From RHKX01 sp964497825 (GTDB lineage: Bacteria; Actinomycetota; Thermoleophilia; Solirubrobacterales; 70-9), in assembly GCA_964497825.1 (NCBI GenBank), contig CAZCFA010000011.1, positions 1 to 49,060 of the forward strand: 49,060 nt of DNA, written 5' to 3'. Below the pieces are notes generated by a model. That model was not told the DNA's origin. It did no database searches and saw nothing but the letters and a program-made list of their open reading frames with translations. The position numbers and the translations under genes are program-made. Of the stretch, positions 15,966 to 24,203 are shown piece after piece (the first letter of the stretch is position 1; every line of letters starts with the position of its first letter).

Positions 15966-18872
15966 TCAACCCATCCGCGTGCGCGACCAGCCGAAGCTGG
16001 TCACGTCGGTGCTCGGCGCCAGCGTTCCCGGCCGGCTGCCGCGGCGGACGAACAGGACCGGGGTCGCGCCGCTTTCGGCGAGCGCGGTGCGGGTCCTCCC
16101 GAGCCCCTCGCTGCGCCAGGTCGCGGAGAGGCCGACGACGACGAGCGAGGCGCCGGCGGCGCTGCTGATCACCGCGTGCCGCCCGGGCTCGCTGAGCAGC
16201 GGCGCCGCCGAGATCCCCGCGAACCGCTGCACGAGCATGCTGGCGTCGCCGAGCAGCCGGCTCACCTCGCTCGTCTCGGCATCGGTGCCGGCCGCCCCGA
16301 ACAGGCTCAGCGGCACCCCGGTCGCGGCCGCGATCCAGGCGCCGAGCTCGAGCGCCGCCCAGTCGTGGTCGGAGCCGCCGAACGGGACCAGGATCGGCTT
16401 GCCCCCGGCGCCGACCTCGAGCGCCCGGTCCTCGCGGGCAACCAGCGCGGCGACGTCGCTGGGGGCGTCGCGCAGCATCGAGGAGACCTCGCCGCCGGGG
16501 ACGACGTCGCCGAGCAGCGGCCGGCGGCCGTCGAGCAGCACGAGATCGATGTTGTCGGCGGCGGCGACGCGCGCGAGGTCGCGGTCGGGATGGGCGGAGA
16601 TGTAGGCGACCGAGCGCGCGGCGACGCCCTCGGCGTTGAGCTGCTCGCGGACCGCGTCGACCTCGGCCGACGCCTCGGCCAGCAGCCGCGCGTCGGTCTG
16701 CAGGCCGGCGCGGACCCCGTAGGCGGCGGCGCGCGAGGGACGGACCTGGCGGGCGAGGATCAGCTCCCGCCGCGGCTCCGAGGTCGCCAGCAGGCGGCCG
16801 AGCGCGACGAGCTGGTCGATCCCGTGGTCACCCTGCGGCGCCAGCAGGATCGCCCGCTCGGGGATCGGGATCGACGGGTGCGCGGCGGCGGCCTCGCTCC
16901 GCGCCTCGGCGTAGGCCTCCTCGACCGGCGCGCCGAGCTCGTTGCGGGGATCGAGCAGCCGCAGCACCGGCCCCGCCATGAACGTCGTGATCAGCGCCAT
17001 CAGCACGAGCGAGGCGAACAGCGCCTCCGAGATCACGCCGATCTCGAGCGCGAGGTTGAGCACGATCAGCTCGGTCAGCCCGCGCGTGTTCATCAGCGCC
17101 CCGATCACGGCCGACCCGCGCCAGTCGATGCCGCCGACGCGGGCGGCGATCATCGCGCCGGCGAACTTGCCGGCGATCGCGACCACGAGCAGCGCCCCGG
17201 TCAGCAGCCACAGCTCGGGCCGGTCGAGCAGGCCGATGTTGGTGCGCAGGCCGGTGTAGACGAAGAACAGCGGCAGCAGCACGATCACGACGAAGTCCTC
17301 CATCCGCCCGCTCACGTCCTCGGTCAGCTCGGCCCGGCGCGGCATCACCAGCCCCATCACGAACGCGCCGAAGATCAGGGCGATGCCGATCTGCTCGGTC
17401 GCGTAGGCCGACAGCAGCACCCCCGCGAACAGCACCGCGAGCCAGCCCGCCGGGATCCGGCCCTGCTCGTCGTAGGCGCCGGAGACGCGCCCGATCAACG
17501 GCCGCACGACGGCGAACATCACCGCGCAGAAGGCGACCGCGAGCGCGATCGTGCGCAGCACCTCGCTGCCCGATCCCGAGGTCGAGATCGCGGTCGCGAG
17601 CGCGATCAGAAACCAGGCGGTGACGTCGTCGATCGCCGCCGCCGCCATCGTCGTCGCGCCGAGCGGTCGGGCCAGCATCCGCCGCTCGACGAGGATCCGC
17701 GCGAGCACCGGGAACGCGGTGATCGACATCGCCACGCCCATGAACAGCGCGAAGCCGGCGAACCCCTGGTCGGGGCCGATCAGCTCGTAGGTCGGAACGG
17801 CGGCGAGGATCCCGAGCACCAGCGGGATCGCCACGCTCGCGTTGGAGATCGCGATCGCCTGCGTGACCCGTCCCTTCAGCGCCTCGGGATCGAGCTCGAT
17901 CCCGACCATGAACATGTAGAAGACGAGCCCGAGGTTGGCGACGATCCCGAGCACCGGGATCAGGTCGACCGGGAAGATCGCCGCCTGCAGGTGCGGAGCG
18001 AGCGCGCCGAACACGGTCGGACCGAGGACGATCCCGGCGACGACCTCGCCCATCACCCGCGGCTGCCCGGTCCGCACCGCGAGCGTGCCGAACAGCCGCG
18101 CGGCGACCATCACCGTGACCAGCGCCGCGAAGAAGGCGGCGATCGTGAGGCCGAACTCGCGCTGCTTGGTCGCCTCGATCCGCTCGACGCCCGCGTCCGC
18201 GCCGGCCGGCTCCGACGCGATCGGGGTCAGGGTCAGCTCGATCGTGCGGTTCGAGGCGGTCCCGCTCAGGCTCCGGGCCGAGCCGTCGCTGCAGCTGACC
18301 CGGCCCTCGAGGTCGCCGTCCTCGTAGCGGAGCTCGCCGCCGACCTGCTCGGAGCCGTGCACCGCGAGCGCATCGGAGTCACCGTCGAGCTCGATCTGGC
18401 TGCCGAGGCACGAGGAGGGCGGCGCCAGCTCGTACTCGCCGTCGACGCCGGTCGGCTGGACCGCGTTGCGGGCCTCCGGCGGCGGCTCCTCGGCGGTCCG
18501 GACGGCGTTGACCCGCTGCCCGCCGACGGTGCCGCTGAGCTTGCCGCCGGCGGCGGTCAGCTCGACCGCGGCGGTCGAGCCGCCGGCGCAGTCGACGGTG
18601 CCGGTGATCGCTCCGTCCTCGATCGTGATCGAGCCGCCGACGCTGCCGTCGGCGTTGCTGAGCGATCCGTACTGGCCGGATTGGCGCAGGTCGAAGCCGT
18701 CGCCGAGGCAGGGATCGGGCGCCGCGGGCTCGTAGTGGCCGGCGATCTCCGCCTCGGGGCCGTCCTTCGACCCGAGCGAGAAGCCGACCGCCAGGCCGGC
18801 GGCGACGAAGGCCGCGAGGACGACGTAGAAGGCGGTCAGGCGACCGCGGCGGCTGCCGTCCCCGTTCGTCAC
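15966..18872 (-). CDS. CPA2-type cation/proton antiporter with duplicated ectodomain and USP-like C-terminus
   Basis: This 968-aa protein has an unusual layout. Residues 13-33 form an N-terminal helix. Residues 47-97 and 147-196 form two copies of a small Cys-containing domain (Cys55/Cys95 and Cys155/Cys194; shared pattern YExAPxxCLG, then EDGxxxGxVxC). From about 241 to 640 is a sodium/proton exchanger domain of about 12 helices with RTGQPRVMGEVVAGIVLGPT and a central AIDDVTAWFL (the DD-type ion site region). The last 280 residues resemble paired universal-stress-protein domains (ILLAPQGDHGIDQLVALGRL, ILVPFGGSDHDWAALELGAW). It likely exchanges Na+ or K+ for H+ at the plasma membrane. The GTG start at 18872 has TAGGCT six bases upstream. 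Confidence 0.88.
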   Translation of the reverse strand: MTNGDGSRRGRLTAFYVVLAAFVAAGLAVGFSLGSKDGPEAEIAGHYEPAAPDPCLGDGFDLRQSGQYGSLSNADGSVGGSITIEDGAITGTVDCAGGSTAAVELTAAGGKLSGTVGGQRVNAVRTAEEPPPEARNAVQPTGVDGEYELAPPSSCLGSQIELDGDSDALAVHGSEQVGGELRYEDGDLEGRVSCSDGSARSLSGTASNRTIELTLTPIASEPAGADAGVERIEATKQREFGLTIAAFFAALVTVMVAARLFGTLAVRTGQPRVMGEVVAGIVLGPTVFGALAPHLQAAIFPVDLIPVLGIVANLGLVFYMFMVGIELDPEALKGRVTQAIAISNASVAIPLVLGILAAVPTYELIGPDQGFAGFALFMGVAMSITAFPVLARILVERRMLARPLGATTMAAAAIDDVTAWFLIALATAISTSGSGSEVLRTIALAVAFCAVMFAVVRPLIGRVSGAYDEQGRIPAGWLAVLFAGVLLSAYATEQIGIALIFGAFVMGLVMPRRAELTEDVSGRMEDFVVIVLLPLFFVYTGLRTNIGLLDRPELWLLTGALLVVAIAGKFAGAMIAARVGGIDWRGSAVIGALMNTRGLTELIVLNLALEIGVISEALFASLVLMALITTFMAGPVLRLLDPRNELGAPVEEAYAEARSEAAAAHPSIPIPERAILLAPQGDHGIDQLVALGRLLATSEPRRELILARQVRPSRAAAYGVRAGLQTDARLLAEASAEVDAVREQLNAEGVAARSVAYISAHPDRDLARVAAADNIDLVLLDGRRPLLGDVVPGGEVSSMLRDAPSDVAALVAREDRALEVGAGGKPILVPFGGSDHDWAALELGAWIAAATGVPLSLFGAAGTDAETSEVSRLLGDASMLVQRFAGISAAPLLSEPGRHAVISSAAGASLVVVGLSATWRSEGLGRTRTALAESGATPVLFVRRGSRPGTLAPSTDVTSFGWSRTRMG

Positions 18873-18878
18873 CGCCGC

Positions 18879-18884
18879 AGCCTA
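18879..18884 (-). promoter_or_regulatory. Candidate leaderless -10 for the antiporter
   Basis: TAGGCT ends 6 nt before the GTG at 18872. No Shine-Dalgarno sequence lies between. It sits in the 74-bp gap downstream of nuoH, so the antiporter may have its own promoter besides read-through from nuo. Confidence 0.45.
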
Positions 18885-18946
18885 CCCGCGGGCGCCCGCA
18901 CGCAGCGGCGGGAGACGGGGCGCCGCGGCGCTCCGGCCCGCGCCTC

Positions 18947-19966
18947 TCAGAGCACGACGATCAGCACCGCCGTCACCAGCACGTTGAGGGTGGCGACCGG
19001 CAGCAGCACCTTCCAGCCGAGGCTCATCAGCTGGTCGTAGCGCAGGCGCGGGAGCGTCGCGCGGACCCAGATGAAGAAGCAGATCAGCAGGACGATCTTG
19101 GCCAGCATCACGACGATGCCGAGCAGCGCCGGGGTGTGGATCCCGAACGGCAGGTTCCAGCCGCCGAGGAACATCGCCGCGGCGATCCCGGAGACGACGA
19201 CCATCTCCATGTACTCGGCCATGAAATAGGAGCCGAAGCGCATGCCGCCGTACTCGGTGTTGTAGCCGGCGACGAGCTCGGCGTCAGCCTCGGGCAGGTC
19301 GAACGGCGGCCGGTTGGTCTCGGCGAAGCCGGCGACCATGAAGATGATGAAGCCGACGAACTGCGGGATCACGAACCAGATCTGCTGCTGCTGCTGCTCG
19401 ACGATCGTGACCAGGCTGAGCGAGCCCGACATCATGATCACGCCGAGCAGCGCCAGCCCCTGCGAGATCTCGTAGGAGATCAGCTGCGCGGCCGAGCGCA
19501 TGCCGCCCATGAAGCTGTACTTCGAGCCCGAGGCCCAGCCGCCGAGCAGGAGGCCGTAGAACGAGATCGAGCCGAAGGCGAACGCGTAGAGGATCCCGAT
19601 CGAGACGTCGATCCCGTAGAGGCCGACGCCGTCGGCGACGTCGCCGAAGGGGATGATCGCGAGCGTCGCGGTGGCGCTGAGGATGACCAGCGCCGGCGCG
19701 ATCGCCCACAGGACCGGCACCGCGGCCTCGGGCTTGTAGGCCTCCTTGCTGAGCAGCTTGACGACGTCGGCGAGCGGCTGCAGGAGCCCGTAGGGGCCGA
19801 CCCGGTTGGGGCCGTAGCGGGCCTGGAAGCGGCCCAGGAGCTTGCGCTCGAGCAGCAGGATCAGCGGCACGATCCCGAGCACGACGGCGAAGATCACCAG
19901 CGACTTGACGATCAGCAGCCAGTTCGACTCGGCGAAGCCGACGTCGGCGAGCGGCAGCGCGCTCAT
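18947..19966 (-). CDS. nuoH: NADH-quinone oxidoreductase subunit H
   Basis: This is the membrane subunit at the junction with the peripheral arm, forming much of the quinone site, 339 aa with eight or so helices. Signatures are RKLLGRFQARYGPNRVGPYG, LLQPLADVVKLLSKE, and the acidic loop GFAETNRPPFDLPEADAELV followed by GYNTEYGGMRFGSYFMAEY. A run of five Gln (a CTG/CAG tract near 19382-19397) sits in a loop near residue 195. The ATG overlaps the nuoG stop as ATGA. In most genomes nuoI follows directly. Here a 74-bp gap and then an antiporter gene follow. Confidence 0.96.
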   Translation of the reverse strand: MSALPLADVGFAESNWLLIVKSLVIFAVVLGIVPLILLLERKLLGRFQARYGPNRVGPYGLLQPLADVVKLLSKEAYKPEAAVPVLWAIAPALVILSATATLAIIPFGDVADGVGLYGIDVSIGILYAFAFGSISFYGLLLGGWASGSKYSFMGGMRSAAQLISYEISQGLALLGVIMMSGSLSLVTIVEQQQQQIWFVIPQFVGFIIFMVAGFAETNRPPFDLPEADAELVAGYNTEYGGMRFGSYFMAEYMEMVVVSGIAAAMFLGGWNLPFGIHTPALLGIVVMLAKIVLLICFFIWVRATLPRLRYDQLMSLGWKVLLPVATLNVLVTAVLIVVL

Positions 19967-22533
19967 GAGCTCGAGGCCAGCGGCTCGCCGCCGCCGGGGC
20001 GCTGCTCCGGCTCCGGCGCCGGGCCGACGGTGACGACGCCGGACCCGGCCAGGACGTTGGCGCCGTCCTCGGCGACCCCCTCGATCAGGAACCCGGTCCC
20101 CGGCAGCATCCGCTCCCGCAGCGCCACCGCGGCGAGCACCGCCGCGCCGGCGCCGGACACCCGCACCCGCTCTCCCGGCTGCACGCCGAGCCGCGCCGCG
20201 TCGTCGGGATGCAGCTCCAGGGTCTGCGCCGGCGAGAGGAACCGCAGCGCCGGGCTGCGCTCGGCGACGAAGTCGCTCCAGAGGTCGCGATAGGTTCCGA
20301 GCCGGATCTGATCGGGCCCGAGCGGGGCCTCCGTGGTGCCCTCCGAAGCAGCCGCGCCGCCGTTCGCGGCCGAGGCGGTCGCGTCCCGCGGCTCGCCGGC
20401 GCCGGTACCAGGGGACTCGGCGGCGTCCGCGGGCGTCGCGCCCGACCCCACGGCGTCCCAGCCGTCCATCGCCAGCTCCGGCCAGCGGACGCCCATGCCG
20501 CCGATCCGGTCGACGTCGATCCCGTTCAGGAACGGCGCCTCGGCGGCGAGCAGGTCGAAGGCATCGGCCGAGCTGCCGACCCCCGTCTCGTAGCCGAGCC
20601 GCGTCGCGAGCTCGCTCAGCGCCTGCCACAGCGGCCGCACCGCGCCCGGGTGCGGGACGCTCGGGCGGACCCGCTGCAGCCGCCCGTCCGGATGGGTCAC
20701 GGTGCCCTCCTTCTCGGCGTGGGTCTCGGCCGGCAGGTGGACGTCGGCGAGCTGCCCGGACTCGGTCGGGAACAGCGACGAGCTGAGCGTGAACTCGGCG
20801 TTGCCGATCGCCTGCCGCCAGCCCTCGGGGTCGTCGAAGTCACGGACCGGATCGACGTCCCAGAGGATCAGCGCCGCCAGCTCGCCGTCGCCGAGCGCGC
20901 GCTTGATCTCGGCCGCCGAACGGCCCGCGGGCGCCGCCTGCAGGCCGGGGGCGCAGCCGGGGGCGCAGCCGGCCTCGCGCAGCCCGCGGCCGTTGGCCGA
21001 GCGCGGCACCTCGAGCAGACCGCCGCCGTCCTGCCCGTCGAGCCCGAGCGCGTCGGCGAGCGCCAGCAGCGCCTCGGCGCCGCCGGCTTCGTCGAGCAGC
21101 CGCTCGCCGCAGACGATCACGGTGCTCTCGGCCGCCCGCAGCGCCGCGGCGAACCCGTCGCCCTCGTCGCCGGAGGCGACCGCGGCGCGGACCCGATCGA
21201 GGAACGCGGCACCCTCGCCGGGCGCGTAGCGGGTCGCCTCGAGCACGCCCTCGGAGCCGATCGCGGCGCCGCCGTCGAGCGCCGTCGGTCGCTCGCTCGC
21301 GACGAGCAGCTGGGCGCCGTTGCGACGCACCGCCTTGCGGATCCGCAGCTCGAGGATCGGCATCTCGTGCATCGGGTCGCAGCCGGCGACGAGGATCGCC
21401 CCGGCGTGGTCGATCTCGGCGATCCCGACCGCCAGCGCCGGGTCGGCGAGCCGGCGGCGCAGCGGCAGCGGCAGCGCCGGCGCCGGCGAGCAGGCGACGT
21501 CGGCGGAGGCGAGCGGTCCGCGGAGGATCCGCTGGATCAGATAGCCCTCCTCGTTCGAGGCGCCGCCGCCGACCAGCGCCGCGACCTTGCCGCGGGCGGC
21601 GGCGAGGCCGGTCGCGGCCCGGTCCAGCGCCTGCTCCCAGCTCGCCGGCTCGAGCGCGCCGCCGGAGCGCACCCGCGGCTCGATCGGCCGCTGGGGGCTC
21701 GAGAACATCTGGAAGCCGAAGCGGCCCTTGTCGCAGAGCCAGCCGTCGTCGACCTCGGCGTTGTCGCGGGCGAGGCTGCGGATCACGTGCTCGTCGCGGA
21801 CCGTGAACTTGACGTTGCACTGGGCCGGGCACAGCGTGCAGACCGAGCCCGCGTCCTCGATGTCCCAGGGCCGGGCGCGGAAGCGGTAGGCCTCCGAGGT
21901 CAGCGCCCCGACCGGGCAGAGCTCGATGATGTTGCCGTGGAACGGGGCGACGTAGGGGCGGTCCTCGTGGGTGCCGATGAAGCTCCGCGACCCGCGCTCG
22001 AGGATCTGCAGCTGCTCGTCCTCGGCAACCTCCTGGCTGAAGCGGACGCAGCGGTAGCACATGATGCAGCGCTCGCGGTCGATCCGGATCAGCGGCGAGA
22101 GCGGGATCGGCTTCTCGAAGTGGCGCTTCGGCTCGGTGACGCGGCTGCGTCCGTTGCCCCAGCCCATCGAGATGTCCTGCAACGGGCACTCGCCGCCCTT
22201 GTCGCAGACCGGGCAGTCGAGCGGGTGGTTGACGAGCAGGAACTCGACGACCCCGTTCTGCGCCTCCTGGACCCGCTCGTTCTGGGTGTAGACGACCATC
22301 CCGTCGCGGACCGGCGTCGAGCAGGCGGTCTGCAGCTTCGGCATCCCCTCGATCTCGACCAGGCACATCCGGCAGGCGCCGACCGGATCGCCGAGCTTCG
22401 GCTCGTAGCAGAAGACCGGGATCTCGACGTCGCCGTGCTTGGCGGCGTCGACCAGCATCGCCCCCTCGCTGGCCGCGATCTCGACGCCGTCGATGACGAT
22501 CGTGATCGGGTTGGGCTCGGGGGCGGGGCTCAC
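19963..22533 (-). CDS. nuoG: NADH-quinone oxidoreductase subunit G
   Basis: This is the large iron-sulfur subunit of the NADH module, 856 aa. The N-terminal [2Fe-2S] domain has CYEPKLGDPVGACRMC and a later Cys in LQTACS. Next come HPLDCPVCDKGGECPLQD and CIMCYRCVRFSQEV (clusters N4/N5 region). A fourth CxxCxxxC...C set (CTLCPAQC, then Cys in DGWLCDKG) indicates the extra N7 cluster found in some bacteria. The rest is a molybdopterin-oxidoreductase-like scaffold and a C-terminal dinucleotide-binding-type domain. GTG at 22533 is chosen for its fit to the domain start and a TACGAT seven bases upstream. Alternatively it is read from the nuoF transcript, 44 bp away. Confidence 0.95.
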   Translation of the reverse strand: MSPAPEPNPITIVIDGVEIAASEGAMLVDAAKHGDVEIPVFCYEPKLGDPVGACRMCLVEIEGMPKLQTACSTPVRDGMVVYTQNERVQEAQNGVVEFLLVNHPLDCPVCDKGGECPLQDISMGWGNGRSRVTEPKRHFEKPIPLSPLIRIDRERCIMCYRCVRFSQEVAEDEQLQILERGSRSFIGTHEDRPYVAPFHGNIIELCPVGALTSEAYRFRARPWDIEDAGSVCTLCPAQCNVKFTVRDEHVIRSLARDNAEVDDGWLCDKGRFGFQMFSSPQRPIEPRVRSGGALEPASWEQALDRAATGLAAARGKVAALVGGGASNEEGYLIQRILRGPLASADVACSPAPALPLPLRRRLADPALAVGIAEIDHAGAILVAGCDPMHEMPILELRIRKAVRRNGAQLLVASERPTALDGGAAIGSEGVLEATRYAPGEGAAFLDRVRAAVASGDEGDGFAAALRAAESTVIVCGERLLDEAGGAEALLALADALGLDGQDGGGLLEVPRSANGRGLREAGCAPGCAPGLQAAPAGRSAAEIKRALGDGELAALILWDVDPVRDFDDPEGWRQAIGNAEFTLSSSLFPTESGQLADVHLPAETHAEKEGTVTHPDGRLQRVRPSVPHPGAVRPLWQALSELATRLGYETGVGSSADAFDLLAAEAPFLNGIDVDRIGGMGVRWPELAMDGWDAVGSGATPADAAESPGTGAGEPRDATASAANGGAAASEGTTEAPLGPDQIRLGTYRDLWSDFVAERSPALRFLSPAQTLELHPDDAARLGVQPGERVRVSGAGAAVLAAVALRERMLPGTGFLIEGVAEDGANVLAGSGVVTVGPAPEPEQRPGGGEPLASSS

Positions 22534-22540
22534 GCTCGCG

Positions 22541-22546
22541 ATCGTA
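22541..22546 (-). promoter_or_regulatory. Candidate internal -10 before nuoG
   Basis: TACGAT ends 7 nt before the nuoG GTG, in the 44-bp nuoF-nuoG spacer. This is the same spacing as at nuoJ and the hydrolase. It may allow leaderless transcription of nuoG-H. Confidence 0.4.
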
Positions 22547-22577
22547 TCTGTCCCGGACGCGCGGCCGCCGCGGGCTC

Positions 22578-23864
22578 CTAGACCCCGATCGGGACCGGCA
22601 GCTGCGTCGCCTGGTCGGTGTCGAGCGGCGTCGGCGGCGCCTGGCGGGCGCGGGCGATCGTCTCCTCGAACTCGTCGCGCCAGCGCCGCACCATCGAGCC
22701 GACCGGCATCGCCATCGCGTCGCCGAGCACGCACAGGCAGTGGCCGATGATGTTCTCCTGGACCGAGGCGATGATGTCGAGGTCCATCGGCGTCGCCTCG
22801 CCGCGGACGACCCGCTCGAGCATCTTCACCGTCCAGTTGGTGCCCTCGCGGCAGGGGGTGCACTTGCCGCACGACTCGTGGTGGTAGAAGCGCGCGGTCC
22901 GCAGCGCCATCGCCGGGATCGAGATCGTGTCGTCGGCGACGATGATCGCGCCCGAGCCGAGCATCGAGCCCGCGTCGGCCATCGCCTCGAACGAGTAGGG
23001 GAGGTCGAGCTCCTCGGGCCCGAGCACCGGCGCCGAGGAGCCGCCCGGGTACCAGGCCTTGAGCTCGCGGCCCGGCAGGGTGCCGCCGGCGAGGCCGTAG
23101 ATGATGTCGCGCGAGCGCATCCCGAGCTCGATCTCGTAGTTGCCGGGGCGCTGCACGCAGCCCGAGACCGAGACGACCTTGGTCCCGGTCGACTGCTCGG
23201 TGCCGAAGCTCTTGAACCAGTCGGAGCCGTTGTTGACGACGCCGGGGATGTTCATCAGCGTCTCGACGTTGTTGATCAGCGTCGGGCCGCCGTAGAGCCC
23301 CTGGATCGCCGGGAACGGCGGCTTCAGCCGCGGGTTGCCGCGCTTGCCCTCGAGCGAGTCGAGCAGCGCCGTCTCCTCGCCGCAGATGTAGGCGCCGGCG
23401 CCGCGGTGGACGACGACCGAGACGTCGATCCCGGTGCCGAGGACGTTCTCGCCGAGGTAGCCCGCCGCGTAGGCCTCGGCGACGGCGGCGTCGAGCCGGT
23501 CGGCGATCTCAGCGTACTCGCCGCGGATGAAGATGAAGCTCTTCGTCGCCCCCGCCGCCATCGCCGCGATCGCGACGCCCTCGATCAGCCCGTGCGGGTT
23601 CTTGAACATCAGCTCGCGGTCCTTGAACGTCCCCGGCTCGGACTCGTCGGCGTTGCAGCAGAGGTACTTCTGCATCTCCCCGCGCGGCAGAAAGCTCGCC
23701 TTCTTGCCCATCGAGAAGCCGGCGCCGCCGCGGCCGCGCAGGCCCGAGTCCTCGAGCGCGGAGACGAGATCGCCCGGCTCGATCTCCTTGAACGCCTTCC
23801 GCAGCGCCCGGTAGCCGCCGAGCCGCTCGTAGGTCGCGATCGAGGCCAGCCCGGGCTCGTCGAT
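22578..23864 (-). CDS. nuoF: NADH-quinone oxidoreductase subunit F, main fragment (5' end cut by gap)
   Basis: This is the NADH- and FMN-binding subunit. The 428 codons here include the FMN site GLRGRGGAGFSMGKK, the NADH-binding stretch GAGAYICGEETALLDSLEGK, and the N3 cluster ligands ESCGKCTPCREG plus a distal CLC. Only about 17 N-terminal residues are missing at the N run. They are found, in the same strand and compatible frame, at 32200-32250 next to nuoE. The contig between the two pieces is probably misplaced. Stop to nuoG start is 44 bp. Confidence 0.95.
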   Translation of the reverse strand: MDEPGLASIATYERLGGYRALRKAFKEIEPGDLVSALEDSGLRGRGGAGFSMGKKASFLPRGEMQKYLCCNADESEPGTFKDRELMFKNPHGLIEGVAIAAMAAGATKSFIFIRGEYAEIADRLDAAVAEAYAAGYLGENVLGTGIDVSVVVHRGAGAYICGEETALLDSLEGKRGNPRLKPPFPAIQGLYGGPTLINNVETLMNIPGVVNNGSDWFKSFGTEQSTGTKVVSVSGCVQRPGNYEIELGMRSRDIIYGLAGGTLPGRELKAWYPGGSSAPVLGPEELDLPYSFEAMADAGSMLGSGAIIVADDTISIPAMALRTARFYHHESCGKCTPCREGTNWTVKMLERVVRGEATPMDLDIIASVQENIIGHCLCVLGDAMAMPVGSMVRRWRDEFEETIARARQAPPTPLDTDQATQLPVPIGV

Positions 23865-23964
23865 NNNNNNNNNNNNNNNNNNNNNNNNNNNNNNNNNNNN
23901 NNNNNNNNNNNNNNNNNNNNNNNNNNNNNNNNNNNNNNNNNNNNNNNNNNNNNNNNNNNNNNNN
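23865..23964. other. Assembly gap (100 N) inside nuoF
   Basis: Exactly 100 N, the conventional length for a scaffold gap of unknown size. It cuts nuoF on the left and an ArsR-family gene on the right. The two flanking frames are of different genes, so the join is unlikely to be a short gap in one locus. Confidence 0.95.
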
Positions 23965-24203
23965 CGGTTGCCGTCCTTGCGGCGGCTGAGCACGCCGCCG
24001 GCGCTGAGCGCGCCGAGGTGGCGCGAGATGTTCTGCTGGCTGGTGCCGATCTCCTCCGCGAGCTCGCCGACCGACGCCTCGCCGCGGCGGCGCAGCGCGT
24101 CGACCGCCTTGACCCGCATCGGCTCGCCGAGCAACCGGAAGCGGGCCGCGATCAGCTCGATCATCGGGTCGGGGATCGGGGAGGGCAGCGCCACGACGCT
24201 CAC
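23965..24203 (-). CDS. ArsR-family winged-helix regulator (3' end cut by gap)
   Basis: About 79 residues are visible: a helix-turn-helix domain with AARFRLLGEPMRVKAVDALR, then EASVGELAEEIGTSQQNISR and HLGALSAGGVLSRRKDGN, where the wing is cut off. ArsR/SmtB proteins are dimeric repressors released by metals, thiols or reactive sulfur. No Cys is present in the visible part, so a metal or thiol sensor site, if any, would be in the missing C-terminus. GTG at 24203 overlaps the MMPL stop (GTGA), so it is the third gene of the DUF2892-MMPL-ArsR operon. It probably acts on the AT-rich promoter at 26594-26638. Confidence 0.85.

Noticed and set aside
19382..19398. CTG triplet microsatellite in nuoH
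   Set aside because: It encodes five Gln in a loop without breaking the frame. Five units are within ordinary variation.
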